NCBI GenBank assembly: GCA_022493055.1
Contig: CP092781.1
Coordinates: forward strand, 1,674,001-1,738,000
DNA: 64,000 nucleotides
Direction of reading: 5' to 3'
DNA from: Staphylococcus roterodami
Lineage (GTDB): Bacteria; Bacillota; Bacilli; Staphylococcales; Staphylococcaceae
Shown here: positions 41,769-50,688 of the stretch, piece after piece
How positions within the stretch are numbered: the first letter of the stretch is position 1
Layout of the letters: each line of letters begins with the position of its first letter
Program-made: the position numbers and the translations under genes
The notes under the pieces: generated by a model
Told to the model about the DNA's origin: nothing
Seen by the model: only the letters and a program-made list of their open reading frames with translations
Database searches by the model: none

Positions 41769-41972
41769 CTAGATTGCGTCCAATGTATCTATAATTTTTT
41801 CAAATTGTTTTCGTTTAATCTGAATACGATTGCCATTCATAATCAGCCAATTTGCATTTTTATTTTCCTCTGCCAAGCGTCGTAGCTTGTTTTCGCCAAT
41901 ACGAAAATATTTTGACGCTTCTTCAATGGTTAGGGTATAACGTTCCCAAATAGGAATGTCAGTCTGCTTCAT
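41769..41972 (-). CDS. xis: Tn916 excisionase
   Basis: 67-residue winged-helix architectural protein ([23 protein letters not shown]) that stimulates Int-driven excision. AAAGGAGG precedes the ATG. It is 81 bases upstream of int, in the same orientation. Confidence 0.95.
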
Positions 41973-42207
41973 AAAATCCTCCTTTCCAAATCACTTATTT
42001 GGATTTCATAAAAGTTGTTTTACCAGCAATCGAACAGCTTTAGCAAAGCTCACGGGAGTTCCACCCCTGCATGGTTCTCATGTAGCCATACTCATTGCCT
42101 GCGACGGTTTTATCACGCTCGGACTATTGACTGTATGGGAGTATCATTATCACGATAAGAATGTCGTTGCAGGCAATCCTGCTAAAGATTGCTTCTCGGA
42201 TCACTAA
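41956..42207 (+). CDS. Possible Tn916 orf5, opposite strand
   Basis: 83-codon open frame antisense to the region upstream of xis, overlapping the xis start. I recall an 83-codon orf5 in the original Tn916 map. There is no convincing ribosome site (only ATAGGA) and the protein shows no recognisable domain, so it may not be translated. Confidence 0.2.
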
Positions 42208-42432
42208 CATGAATCGCTCGCTATCTTTATAAGATAGGTCATGGCGGTTAGTTCCGTTGGCTCTTTTCTTATCGAAACGTATTCGATTACTTTTATTCAG
42301 TTTTCAAAGAACAATGGCTCGTTAGCCTATCAAAACACATTGAAAGCTCAATATGCTTTGGTGGAATAACAAACCTCCCTGTTCGGGAAGCGTGGAATGG
42401 TTTAGCACGCTTCCACGAAAGGAGAGAGGATA
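41973..42432. other. Structured gene-free region between xis and orf8
   Basis: 460 bases that must hold the xis promoter. Visible structure: the arms ATTGCCTGCGACG (42097-42109) and CGTTGCAGGCAAT (about 42163-42175), and a perfect 9-base inverted repeat GGAAGCGTG / CACGCTTCC (about 42388-42415) just after the orf8 stop. The latter lacks a T run. Confidence 0.5.
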
Positions 42433-42663
42433 TTACTTAATTTCAAATGACAAAATCTTTGTAATCAGTCTGGTTTCCATTCTTCCACGTAAGACTTCAT
42501 CAACGACCATACTTTGATTGCCATATTCATCTTTCATAAGTCGTAGGGAACGCTTCGTTATGTACCCTCTGTAATGATGTAGAATCTGGTTAATCGCTTC
42601 GGTATCGCCATCTGTTGCCTTTACAATGAGAGGAAAGGGAATCATAGGATATTGTGTTTTCAT
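42433..42663 (-). CDS. Tn916 orf8, helix-turn-helix regulator
   Basis: 76-residue protein with the helix-turn-helix-like segment ATDGDTEAINQILHHYRGYI. With orf7 it activates read-through transcription of xis and int in the published model. It overlaps the orf7 stop by four bases (ATGA). Confidence 0.9.
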   Translation of the reverse strand: MKTQYPMIPFPLIVKATDGDTEAINQILHHYRGYITKRSLRLMKDEYGNQSMVVDEVLRGRMETRLITKILSFEIK

Positions 42664-43082
42664 TCTTCAAATTCCTCCATAAACTTTTTAATTAAGGCTA
42701 GTCCACTGGTTCTATGCCGATAGACAGTAGAACGGTTCAATTTCAACAGGTCTGCAATTTCTGAATCGCTCATGTCCATAAAGTAAAACAGCAGTAGAAT
42801 TTCACGTTTCTTGTCTGGCAACTCACGTAATGCTTCACTCAACAAATCATTTTCAACGCCTACTGATAACCCATTGAGTGTAAAAATCTGAAAGTCAGTT
42901 GAATAGTTATCTGTTGTCGCAAACTGGCTAACAAGATAATCGCCAACATCCGAAAAGGACACCTCACGCTTTGCAATCCTTGAAAGATAAAGCATATAAT
43001 TCTTTCGCTCGTCTTCCATAGCACGTTTACAGATATAGTCAAACTGATTTTCTATTGTGGTCTGAAAAGAAGATGGTTTCAT
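42660..43082 (-). CDS. Tn916 orf7, sigma-70-like factor
   Basis: 140-residue sigma-factor-like protein: a region-2-like N-terminal part and a region-4 helix-turn-helix (DMSDSEIADLLKLNRSTVYRHR, ~108-128). I chose ATG 43082 with AAAGGGGGTG upstream; the GTG at 43091 overlaps that site. It is coupled to orf8. It drives transcription through xis, int and, in the circular form, the transfer genes. Confidence 0.9.
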   Translation of the reverse strand: MKPSSFQTTIENQFDYICKRAMEDERKNYMLYLSRIAKREVSFSDVGDYLVSQFATTDNYSTDFQIFTLNGLSVGVENDLLSEALRELPDKKREILLLFYFMDMSDSEIADLLKLNRSTVYRHRTSGLALIKKFMEEFEE

Positions 43083-43091
43083 GTTTCTCAC

Positions 43092-43586
43092 CCCCTTTCT
43101 GTCTAGGAAAGGAAGTGAGCCTTGCTCGTTTATCTCCTTTCACTCTTAGTCCCAATGTGAAAGGGGGATTTGTTGCATTACTGATAAATAAACTTTGTAA
43201 AAAAGTTCTGAATAGCCAAAAAAGCATATAAACAGATTTATTTCTCTGTTTACATGCTTCTGTTATTCTATCTATATGATTTATAAAACCACATTGGTGG
43301 ACGTACTTATCTATTGCAGATAGACGACTTTTTTTGACAAGAACCCAATGTAAGGAAATTTATTGTATATGATGTACTTCATGGCGACGTTGACCTCCAA
43401 CAAACCGCCATTTGGAAGTAATATACAATATTTTAACAGCGTAAATAGCACTACCATATAACGGTTTTTTTTATTGGCGTTTAGTAGTGCTTTTTATTAA
43501 ATATAAACCTATAAACCATATAACACGTTTTTCTATACCTGTTTTTAATTCAGTAGGAACAATAAAATGTATAGAGGTGGTCTACT
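43092..43586. other. orf7-orf9 intergenic control region
   Basis: About 495 bases with divergent promoters for orf7 and orf9. It contains a nested palindrome at 43361-43430 (separate entry) and a hairpin AGCACTAC / GTAGTGCTTTTT at about 43447-43494 that could act as a terminator. A 62-codon frame at 43227-43039 (possible orf10) overlaps orf7 and has no clear support. Confidence 0.6.
43361..43430. repeat. Nested palindrome between orf7 and orf9
   Basis: Perfect 10-base outer arms TATTGTATAT and ATATACAATA, and inner arms CTTC-ATGGCG / CGCCAT-TTGGAAG around a 19-base loop. It could be an operator, an RNA switch or a cruciform. Confidence 0.65.
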
Positions 43587-43940
43587 ATGCGTAAAAAAGA
43601 AGATAAATATGATTTTAGAGCCTTTGGTTTAGCCATTAAAGAAGCTCGATTGAAACGAGGTTTAACTCGTGAACAAGTGGGAGCATTGATTGAAATTGAC
43701 CCACGGTACTTAACTAATATTGAAAATAAAGGGCAACACCCCAGCATACAAGTTCTTTATGACCTTGTATCGTTACTTCATGTTTCCGTTGATGAATTTT
43801 TCTTACCTGCTAATAACTTGGTAAAAAGCACCCGACGATTACAGATAGAGAAATACATGGATAGCTTTACAGACAAAGAACTATCCTTAATGGAATCTTT
43901 AGCCAGCGGTATCAACGAAGCAAGAAACATCGAAGACTAA
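43587..43940 (+). CDS. Tn916 orf9, Xre-family repressor
   Basis: 117 residues; N-terminal Xre helix-turn-helix ([24 protein letters not shown]...) at ~11-65. It is the only well-supported gene of the element on the plus strand and is thought to repress orf7-orf8. GAGGTGG lies before the ATG. Tetracycline-induced read-through from tet(M) on the other strand would run against it and reduce its expression. Confidence 0.92.
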   Translation: MRKKEDKYDFRAFGLAIKEARLKRGLTREQVGALIEIDPRYLTNIENKGQHPSIQVLYDLVSLLHVSVDEFFLPANNLVKSTRRLQIEKYMDSFTDKELSLMESLASGINEARNIED

Positions 43941-43999
43941 TTAAAAGAATCCATACATAACGGAAAGAGCCGATAAAATGAGATTGTATTAATCTCATT

Positions 44000-44188
44000 T
44001 TATCGGCTCTGCGTCTTTGCGTCTGGCTCTGTAATCACAGTTACTTTGAACTGCTTTATTTCAATTAAATTTTCTTGTCTGCATTTCGGACAATAGAGGG
44101 GGAATTTTTTTAATTCAGTATCTTCCCTTATCTTTAATCGTGTTTTATTTCCACATACAGGACACAATATCCACTTGTAGTTTATAAT
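44000..44188 (-). CDS. Tn916 orf6, cysteine-rich KTR protein (non-AUG start)
   Basis: About 62 codons between tet(M) and orf9. Zinc-ribbon pairs CPVCGNKTR and CPKC flank FPLY, giving a small zinc-binding protein of unknown role. There is no ATG, GTG or TTG in a sensible place: a strong AGGAGGAG (44195-44202) is six bases from ATT 44188 and nine from ATA 44185. I give 44188. It ends with EPDAKTQSR. Confidence 0.7.
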   Translation of the reverse strand: MINYKWILCPVCGNKTRLKIREDTELKKFPLYCPKCRQENLIEIKQFKVTVITEPDAKTQSR

Positions 44189-44285
44189 AACTATCTCCTC
44201 CTTTACACTTTAATTCAAATCTTTATTAAAAAATATTTCATCTTATTTAACAAGAAACCATATTTATATAACAACATAAAATACA

Positions 44286-46205
44286 CTAAGTTATTTTATT
44301 GAACATATATCGTACTTTATCTATCCGACTATTTGGACGACGGGGCTGGCAAACAGGTTCACCGGTAGTAACATGGTACCCTTTTAACTCTGTTAAACAA
44401 ACACTACGTCCATTTGTAAAGAAAGTTAAATCACTACGATATTCTTGAATACACCGAGCAGGGATTTCTCCACTAAGAATGACCTCATTATTTTTCAATT
44501 GAGTGTCTACGATGTTCGCACAATATTTAGGAGCATCGTTGTATGCTCGTGAAAGATATTCCTGTGGCGCATAAATTTTAAAACTAAGATATGGCTCTAA
44601 CAATTCTGTTCCAGCTTTTTTTAAGACTTGTTCCAATACAATAGGAGCAAGCATCCGAAAATCTGCTGGGGTACTAACAGGGCTATAGTATAAGCCATAC
44701 TTAAAACAGATTTTACAGTCCGTCACATTCCAACCATACAATCCTTGTTCACAGCCATAGCGTATCCCCTCCATAACTGCATTTTGAAACGATTGATTTA
44801 AGTATCCAAGAGAAACCGAGCTCTCATACTGCATTCCACTTCCCAACGGAAGCGGTGATACAGATAAACCAATGGAAGCCCAGAAAGGATTTGGCGGCAC
44901 TTCGATGTGAATGGTATATTCTGCATTTTTTAACGGTCTCTCCATATAAATGACTGTAGGCTCTTTTAGTTCTATCTCCACATGATACTTTTCTTGCAAC
45001 AGTGCACTAATCACTTCCATTTGTACTTTCCCTAAGAAAGAAAGTATAATTTCATGTGTCGTAGAATCCACGTAATATCGTAGAAGCGGATCACTATCTG
45101 AGATTTCCAAAAGGGCATCAAGCAACATTTCTCTCTGTTCAGGTTTACTCGGTTCAACAGTTGTTTGTAGTAGAGGGTGCGGATTTTCAATCTTTTTTCT
45201 CTGTGGCAATAGTTTTGTATCTCCTAGAACACTATTTAACTTCAAAAACTCATTTTGCAAAATAACAATTTCTCCAGAATAAGCTCTATCAATCTTACAT
45301 AATTCACCATTTATTGAAGTATACATTTCTGTAACTTTTATTTTTTCTTTTTCTGATACTCTAACCGAATCTCGTAAATGTAGTACTCCACTATAAAGGC
45401 GTATATATGCAAGACGTTGTCTTTTTTTTGTATATTCAATTTTGAAAACATTTCCGCAAAGTTCAGACGGACCTCGATGTGTTGATGAATAAAATTTATT
45501 AGTAATAACTTCTATAAGGTTATCAATCCCTATATTACTTTTTGCACTTCCATGATAAAGAGGGAACAGAGAACAATTCTGAAATCTTATGCTTTCCTCT
45601 TGTTCGAGTTCCAATGCTTCTAATGATTTACCGGACATATATTTCTCTAAAAGGTCATCGTTTCCCTCTATTACCGTATCCCATTGTTCAGATTCGGTAA
45701 AGTTCGTCACACACATATTAGGATACAGTTCTACCTTCTGTTTGATTACAATTTCGGCAGAAAGTTTCTCTTTAATATCCTGATAAACCGTTGATAAATC
45801 AATTCCATTTTGGTCAATCTTATTGATAAAAAAGATTGTGGGAATCCCCATTTTCCTAAGTGCATGAAATAATATACGAGTTTGTGCTTGTACGCCATCT
45901 TTTGCAGAAATCAGTAGAATTGCCCCATCTAAAACTGATAATGAACGATATACTTCTGCTAAGAAATCCATATGTCCTGGCGTGTCTATGATGTTCACCT
46001 TCGTATTTTCCCACTGAAAAGAGGTTATTCCTGTCTGAATTGTAATTCCTCTCTGACGTTCTAAAAGCGTATTATCCGTCCTCGTTGTACCTTTGTCCAC
46101 GCTTCCTAATTCTGTAATCGCTCCACTGTTATATAATAAGCTTTCTGTTAAGGTAGTTTTTCCTGCATCAACATGAGCTAAAACTCCAATATTAATAATT
46201 TTCAT
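44286..46205 (-). CDS. tet(M): Tetracycline resistance ribosomal protection protein Tet(M)
   Basis: EF-G-like GTPase that releases tetracycline from the ribosome. 639 residues. G1 [10 protein letters not shown]2/switch [16 protein letters not shown]3 DTPGHMDF, G4 NKIDQNG, then EF-G-like domains II-V with domain IV loop residues near 505-510 that contact the 16S decoding site. I chose ATG 46205 with GGAGGA upstream; the frame continues to 46220. Transcribed from the promoter at 46484-46512 through an attenuating leader. Confers resistance to tetracycline, doxycycline and minocycline. Confidence 0.98.
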   Translation of the reverse strand: MKIINIGVLAHVDAGKTTLTESLLYNSGAITELGSVDKGTTRTDNTLLERQRGITIQTGITSFQWENTKVNIIDTPGHMDFLAEVYRSLSVLDGAILLISAKDGVQAQTRILFHALRKMGIPTIFFINKIDQNGIDLSTVYQDIKEKLSAEIVIKQKVELYPNMCVTNFTESEQWDTVIEGNDDLLEKYMSGKSLEALELEQEESIRFQNCSLFPLYHGSAKSNIGIDNLIEVITNKFYSSTHRGPSELCGNVFKIEYTKKRQRLAYIRLYSGVLHLRDSVRVSEKEKIKVTEMYTSINGELCKIDRAYSGEIVILQNEFLKLNSVLGDTKLLPQRKKIENPHPLLQTTVEPSKPEQREMLLDALLEISDSDPLLRYYVDSTTHEIILSFLGKVQMEVISALLQEKYHVEIELKEPTVIYMERPLKNAEYTIHIEVPPNPFWASIGLSVSPLPLGSGMQYESSVSLGYLNQSFQNAVMEGIRYGCEQGLYGWNVTDCKICFKYGLYYSPVSTPADFRMLAPIVLEQVLKKAGTELLEPYLSFKIYAPQEYLSRAYNDAPKYCANIVDTQLKNNEVILSGEIPARCIQEYRSDLTFFTNGRSVCLTELKGYHVTTGEPVCQPRRPNSRIDKVRYMFNKIT

Positions 46206-46220
46206 GTGATTTTCCTCCAT

Positions 46221-46307
46221 TCAAAAACCCAAAAGGGCATAAAAATCCCAGTGATAAATACTTTTATCACTGGGATTTTTATGCATAACCATAGGCATAC
46301 AAAGCAT
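46221..46307 (-). CDS. tet(M) leader peptide (orf12)
   Basis: 28-codon reading frame starting MLCMPMVMHK with a UGA stop 15 bases before tet(M). It overlaps the attenuator stem, so ribosome progress through it can decide whether the terminator forms. Recognised as Tn916 orf12. Confidence 0.8.
   Translation of the reverse strand: MLCMPMVMHKNPSDKSIYHWDFYALLGF
46241..46280 (-). terminator. tet(M) attenuator hairpin
   Basis: Perfect 16-base arms AAAAATCCCAGTGATA and TATCACTGGGATTTTT with an 8-base loop inside the leader peptide gene. A competing long-range pairing (AGGTATTCTTAA-ACTG at 46345-46360 with CAGTTTATTTAAGAATACCT around 46425-46444) lies upstream. Confidence 0.8.
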
Positions 46308-46483
46308 ACAGATATTCTCCGGATACTTTAGAATCACATGATAAAGGTATTCTTAAACTGGGTACAAAAAACTAAGCCCTCCTAAAAAAGGACATCCAAT
46401 TATTTGTTCCCACTATCAAATTGACAGTTTATTTAAGAATACCTTGCCGCATATTTATTAACTCCTTTTAAATAGATACTTAA

Positions 46484-46512
46484 ATAATAGCACGTAAGAG
46501 CATATTTGTAAA
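46484..46512 (-). promoter_or_regulatory. tet(M) promoter
   Basis: -35 TTTACA (46507-46512), exactly 17-base spacer, -10 TATTAT (46484-46489), about 280 bases upstream of tet(M). It drives tet(M) and, with tetracycline, downstream regulatory and mobility genes. Confidence 0.82.
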
Positions 46513-46581
46513 GGAATCTCCAATTTTTTATCAAAGAGAGTACGTGATTACAAAATAGCTGTAATAATGTACCAATATTTG

Positions 46582-47514
46582 TTATTCTATAATCTTCCAA
46601 TTACTCCCGTTCTTTTCAAGTACCAAATCAAATTGAGATACCTGCGTTGCTTTGGTCTGCTGGTCGATATACTCCACTGTCAGCGATACCGTGACTTGAT
46701 TATCCTTACGATTGTGAATAGGATTTACCAGTTCTTGAAAGATGTACTCTTTTCCGATTGGTTTTAATATCCCGTCATTCACATAGTAGGAAAGTTCACT
46801 GGCTGTCGCTGTAGGATAGAGCTTGAAGAACGTCGTTAAAAACTCATTGATTTCATTGGTTGTAATGGAATCAACCGTCCCCTCACTTTCAATGGCTTTT
46901 GGTTTATAACTTGATTTCTTAGGTATGTTGGTAATGGTCGGATTCTTAACCAGTACCATATTTCCAGAACCATCTACATAGACACTCACTATATAAGCAG
47001 AGTGGACGGTCTTTGTATTTTCTCCCTCTGTAATGAGCTGGTCTACACTGTAGGTTACATTAAACTCATTGTCGCCAGTTGGCTCTACCGTCCATATCTG
47101 AAATCCTCTTACAGAAGACGATACAGGAATATCTTTGCGTACTGTATCAACATTGAGAGCTTGAAGTTCATCTGTCAGATAGCCTTTTAGACTTTCCATT
47201 CGATTATCAATGGACTTATCGGATTGCTCCCATGAATAGTAGACTTTCGCAAAGTTCTCTACAAAATTTTCTACATGATGAGTATCAACGTATTCCTTTT
47301 CTATGATAGTTGTTTCGTGAATAGTATGAGTATCTATAGCTGTAAAGTGCTTGAATATCGCAAAGCTGAAACTAAGCCCTAAAAGTACCCACAAGGCAAT
47401 CACAACCTTTTTATGAGGATTGACCTTATAGACACGAGGTTTCTTTTCCTTTGGTATCTGTTTTTCTTTATTCTGATTTTTTCTAAATTTCATCATTAAA
47501 TCTTCCTTTCTCAT
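46582..47514 (-). CDS. Tn916 orf13, TcpC-like conjugation protein
   Basis: 310 residues: short cytoplasmic N-terminus, one membrane helix (~34-54), and a soluble extracellular domain with two NTF2-like repeats, as in TcpC/VirB8-like proteins of ICE secretion machines. The first ATG overlaps the orf14 stop by four bases (ATGA). A second ATG at 47496 has a better ribosome site (AAAGGAAG) and may be the real start. Confidence 0.88.
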   Translation of the reverse strand: MRKEDLMMKFRKNQNKEKQIPKEKKPRVYKVNPHKKVVIALWVLLGLSFSFAIFKHFTAIDTHTIHETTIIEKEYVDTHHVENFVENFAKVYYSWEQSDKSIDNRMESLKGYLTDELQALNVDTVRKDIPVSSSVRGFQIWTVEPTGDNEFNVTYSVDQLITEGENTKTVHSAYIVSVYVDGSGNMVLVKNPTITNIPKKSSYKPKAIESEGTVDSITTNEINEFLTTFFKLYPTATASELSYYVNDGILKPIGKEYIFQELVNPIHNRKDNQVTVSLTVEYIDQQTKATQVSQFDLVLEKNGSNWKIIE

Positions 47515-48512
47515 TGTTTGATTCGTCCTGCTCCCACTAAATGCTGTTGCCAGTAGGGGCTTGTTAAGTCGGCATAACCGATTGGGTCGCCTGCATGAAA
47601 CATACGGTTATTGCCAAGGTATATCCCAACATGAGTAATATAAGAGCCAGCGTTATAGGTAGAATGAAAGAAAACCAAATCGCCAGCTTGTGCTTCCGAT
47701 AGTGGGATATGCTGGGTCACATCATATTGCTGTTGTGCGGTTCGTGGTAAGTTAATTCCAGCTTTTCCATACGTCCATTGTGTCAGTCCGCTACAATCAA
47801 AAGAAGTAGTCGGGGAAGCTCCACCGTAAACGTATCGCCAGCCCTCATATTTCAGTGCTTCGTCCATGATGGCTTGTACCGTATCATCATCAAACTCTGT
47901 TGTGACAAGATACTGCGTTACCAGTTGCACATAAAACATATTGCCATAGTTGTATCGCCAGCCCCCATTGATAGGTATGGCTATGGGATTGGGGTAAGAC
48001 ACTTTTTCGCCACCTGAATACTCTTTTGAGAAACTTTGAGCCAGTTCAAAGGTATATTTATTTCCACGATTAGCCACATACCCTAAGAAACCACCACCAT
48101 AATTGTAGGACTGGATAACCGATTCTAAATCTACACTGAGCCTTTCGCTACTGGCTAATAATTCACTGAAATACTTCACACCTTGCTTAATGGATTCTTC
48201 TGTACTCAATGAATTAGGTGGAAGACCGAGGGATTCCGAGGACTGCATAACATCTTCCGCAGTACCGCCCGATTCCACCTGTATAATCGCAAGAAGTATG
48301 TTGACATATTCTTCAACGCCATATTCTTTGGCATATTTTTCTACCATAGGCTTATGAGCCAGCACTTCTGCGGAAACATTCACACCTCCATAATGAATAT
48401 TGGAAATTCCGCTGTCCTGTTCATCTGAAAATAAAATGGCAACAAACAGAAGCAGTGAGAAGACCATCAAGAATAATCCAGAACCACCAATCACTAAAGT
48501 TTTCAACTTCAT
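47511..48512 (-). CDS. Tn916 orf14, lysozyme-NlpC/P60 cell-wall hydrolase
   Basis: 333 residues. Signal/membrane helix (~7-29), lysozyme-like domain (NILLAIIQVESGG, ~67-150), and an NlpC/P60 endopeptidase (~215-333) with the catalytic Cys in SFDCSGLTQW and His in YITHVGIYLGNN. Opens peptidoglycan for the conjugation channel, like CwlT of ICEBs1. Translationally coupled to orf13 and orf15. Confidence 0.92.
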   Translation of the reverse strand: MKLKTLVIGGSGLFLMVFSLLLFVAILFSDEQDSGISNIHYGGVNVSAEVLAHKPMVEKYAKEYGVEEYVNILLAIIQVESGGTAEDVMQSSESLGLPPNSLSTEESIKQGVKYFSELLASSERLSVDLESVIQSYNYGGGFLGYVANRGNKYTFELAQSFSKEYSGGEKVSYPNPIAIPINGGWRYNYGNMFYVQLVTQYLVTTEFDDDTVQAIMDEALKYEGWRYVYGGASPTTSFDCSGLTQWTYGKAGINLPRTAQQQYDVTQHIPLSEAQAGDLVFFHSTYNAGSYITHVGIYLGNNRMFHAGDPIGYADLTSPYWQQHLVGAGRIKQ

Positions 48513-50686
48513 GGTTTCTTACCGACTTTCTTAATGGTGGCGGTTTTGATTGGTGGTCTACTTCTTGTATTTTGTAGTGGTACTCTTTGAACAGTAGACG
48601 GACGTTCTTTTGTGATTGGACGTTGTGAAGTTCTATCTGCTGTAGTGGTTGAAGTTGCTGGCTTTTGAACGGTTTTTTCTTGAACGGTATTGCCTTGGCG
48701 TTCCACTTTTGGACTTGAAAAATCGGACTTAACTGCTGGACGCTCTTGTTTGGCTTGTTGAGATTCCTTATATGAAGTCTGAATATTAGACTGTTTTGAG
48801 GTCTGTTCATCATGATATTGTTCTTGTCTTGTAGTCGGTCTTTCATGAACAGAAGAAGCAGGCTGTTTTTTCTGTTTGACCTGTTCCATTTCAGAGCGAC
48901 GCTTCGCAATGGTTTTTCGCCTTTGTTCCTGCTGTTCCTTGCGTCCACTGGCTCTGTCCGCTTTGGTTTGAGAAATACTACTGGTTAAATCACGGACATT
49001 CTCTTTTACTTTGGATTTTCCTTGATATACTGCATATCTTGCATTGGTCGGCAAATCTTTAACCTGTTCTTTCAAACCACTAGCAGTGTCTACCATTCTG
49101 TCTTTGGTATCAGCTACTGTACCGATGGTTTGACCGATACGTTTTCCAAGTGTTGATTTTTCCTTTCCGTCTGGTCGGGAGTGATCTGCTTGTGTCCTTG
49201 CAGAACTCCCCGAACCCGACTGTCCTTTTTTACCTGTAACAATGGCAGACCCAGCCCCTAGAGTAGTCATGGAACGTCCAAGTTTCCGCTGTAGACGGTG
49301 CATGTGAGCGTGCATAAGCATACGAGGTTTTCTCATCACACGACTTCCCACACTTTGAGAATCGTTACTCTGTAGAGAAAACATACTCATTAAATCGCCC
49401 AGCTTGAAGTAGATTCCTGCAAAGGTCACAATCTGTAGAAAAGCAATCAAAAAGAACGGATAACCAGCCGATAAGGTATAGAGCATGGTTGAAATACTAA
49501 ATGCTGTCGTAATAATCAATGTGATTCCAGCTCGTGTCAAAATGGTATTAAAGAGCTTTGTTATGGCTCGTTTTGACATACCATCAAATGATGGAATCAT
49601 GCTTAAAATAAAGCTCACAGGCAGAAACATAGCATAGATGATAAAAAGTACCTGCGAGAAAATCATGATTCCTGTTAATAGGAATACAAATATGGAAATC
49701 CCAATATTGAAGACAAATAGGAAGAAGACTGTACCTAAACGGTTAATGGTCTTTGTAATGGTTAGATTGGTATTGCTTCTGTCTTCAATTTCTTCCGCAA
49801 CAATTTTTTCTCTGTCTTCGCCATTGTTGGAATCTGGGCTGGTGGAGAGCAGGCTTTCCACACGGTCAATACCGATACTTTCAATGTCTGAACTGTTGTA
49901 TTGAAGCAGTAGCCACGGTTGCTGAACCTGTATGGAAAACAGGCTATCTCTGATTAAGTCCACGCTGTCCTTGCCTTGACTATCGGAATGGGGCATGACA
50001 ATCTTCGTGCCAAGTGATAAACTGGCATTACTGATGTCTGATGAAAAGTCATTGATTTTTTTAATGTAGTCGGGAGCGTAGGCAATAAAGGAAGCCGATA
50101 GGATAAACACCAGCACAAAATTCATAATGGCATGAATTGCCTTTGTGGTTTCTCTCTTTATCAGTCCCGTATAGGCAACATAAACCCCAAGAACCAAAAT
50201 CAAGAGTAAGAGGAATCCAACATAGAAACCCTCTGTTGAAAATCCGTTTGCACTCACACCAGCTAAGGTCTGCATATTCTTACCAATGGAATCTGCTGTA
50301 GCGGAAATGAAGTCTAAGGAATAGGCTTCCTGTACTAAGTAACCTGTCGCATTGGAAACATACAAACTGATTGTCCAAATAAAATTGGTAATGGCATATA
50401 GTCCATACATGACCTGTTTTCCAATCCCGTCCGACCAGTTCCACGGAAGCCAGCCCCAGCTATTATCCACATAAAAATCCAGTTGATAGTTTTCAAGTGG
50501 GTATCGGCTGTATTCATTTGCCACATTGACCGTATCATCTACCAAGCCCGCAGCTTGAACCACCGTTCCCAGCATGGCTAAAAGAAAAATGGCAATCACA
50601 AGTGTGAAAGCCACTGTCATTGCCACTTTACCTAGACGTTTCAGCGTCCAGTTTGATTTTATTCTGTTTACTATTGATGGTTTCAC
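48509..50686 (-). CDS. Tn916 orf15, polytopic conjugation protein (VirB6-like)
   Basis: 725 residues. Several membrane helices between ~15 and 430 and a long, charged, Q/K/S-rich tail (450-725) that is predicted disordered. Corresponds to ConG/VirB6-type channel protein. It overlaps orf14 by four bases and follows orf16 after a 2-base gap. Confidence 0.88.
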   Translation of the reverse strand: MKPSIVNRIKSNWTLKRLGKVAMTVAFTLVIAIFLLAMLGTVVQAAGLVDDTVNVANEYSRYPLENYQLDFYVDNSWGWLPWNWSDGIGKQVMYGLYAITNFIWTISLYVSNATGYLVQEAYSLDFISATADSIGKNMQTLAGVSANGFSTEGFYVGFLLLLILVLGVYVAYTGLIKRETTKAIHAIMNFVLVFILSASFIAYAPDYIKKINDFSSDISNASLSLGTKIVMPHSDSQGKDSVDLIRDSLFSIQVQQPWLLLQYNSSDIESIGIDRVESLLSTSPDSNNGEDREKIVAEEIEDRSNTNLTITKTINRLGTVFFLFVFNIGISIFVFLLTGIMIFSQVLFIIYAMFLPVSFILSMIPSFDGMSKRAITKLFNTILTRAGITLIITTAFSISTMLYTLSAGYPFFLIAFLQIVTFAGIYFKLGDLMSMFSLQSNDSQSVGSRVMRKPRMLMHAHMHRLQRKLGRSMTTLGAGSAIVTGKKGQSGSGSSARTQADHSRPDGKEKSTLGKRIGQTIGTVADTKDRMVDTASGLKEQVKDLPTNARYAVYQGKSKVKENVRDLTSSISQTKADRASGRKEQQEQRRKTIAKRRSEMEQVKQKKQPASSVHERPTTRQEQYHDEQTSKQSNIQTSYKESQQAKQERPAVKSDFSSPKVERQGNTVQEKTVQKPATSTTTADRTSQRPITKERPSTVQRVPLQNTRSRPPIKTATIKKVGKKP

Positions 50687-50688
50687 AT

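Noticed and set aside
43039..43227. 62-codon frame that could be Tn916 orf10
   Set aside because: It overlaps orf7 in another frame, has no recognised domain and no clear ribosome site; not supported enough to annotate.
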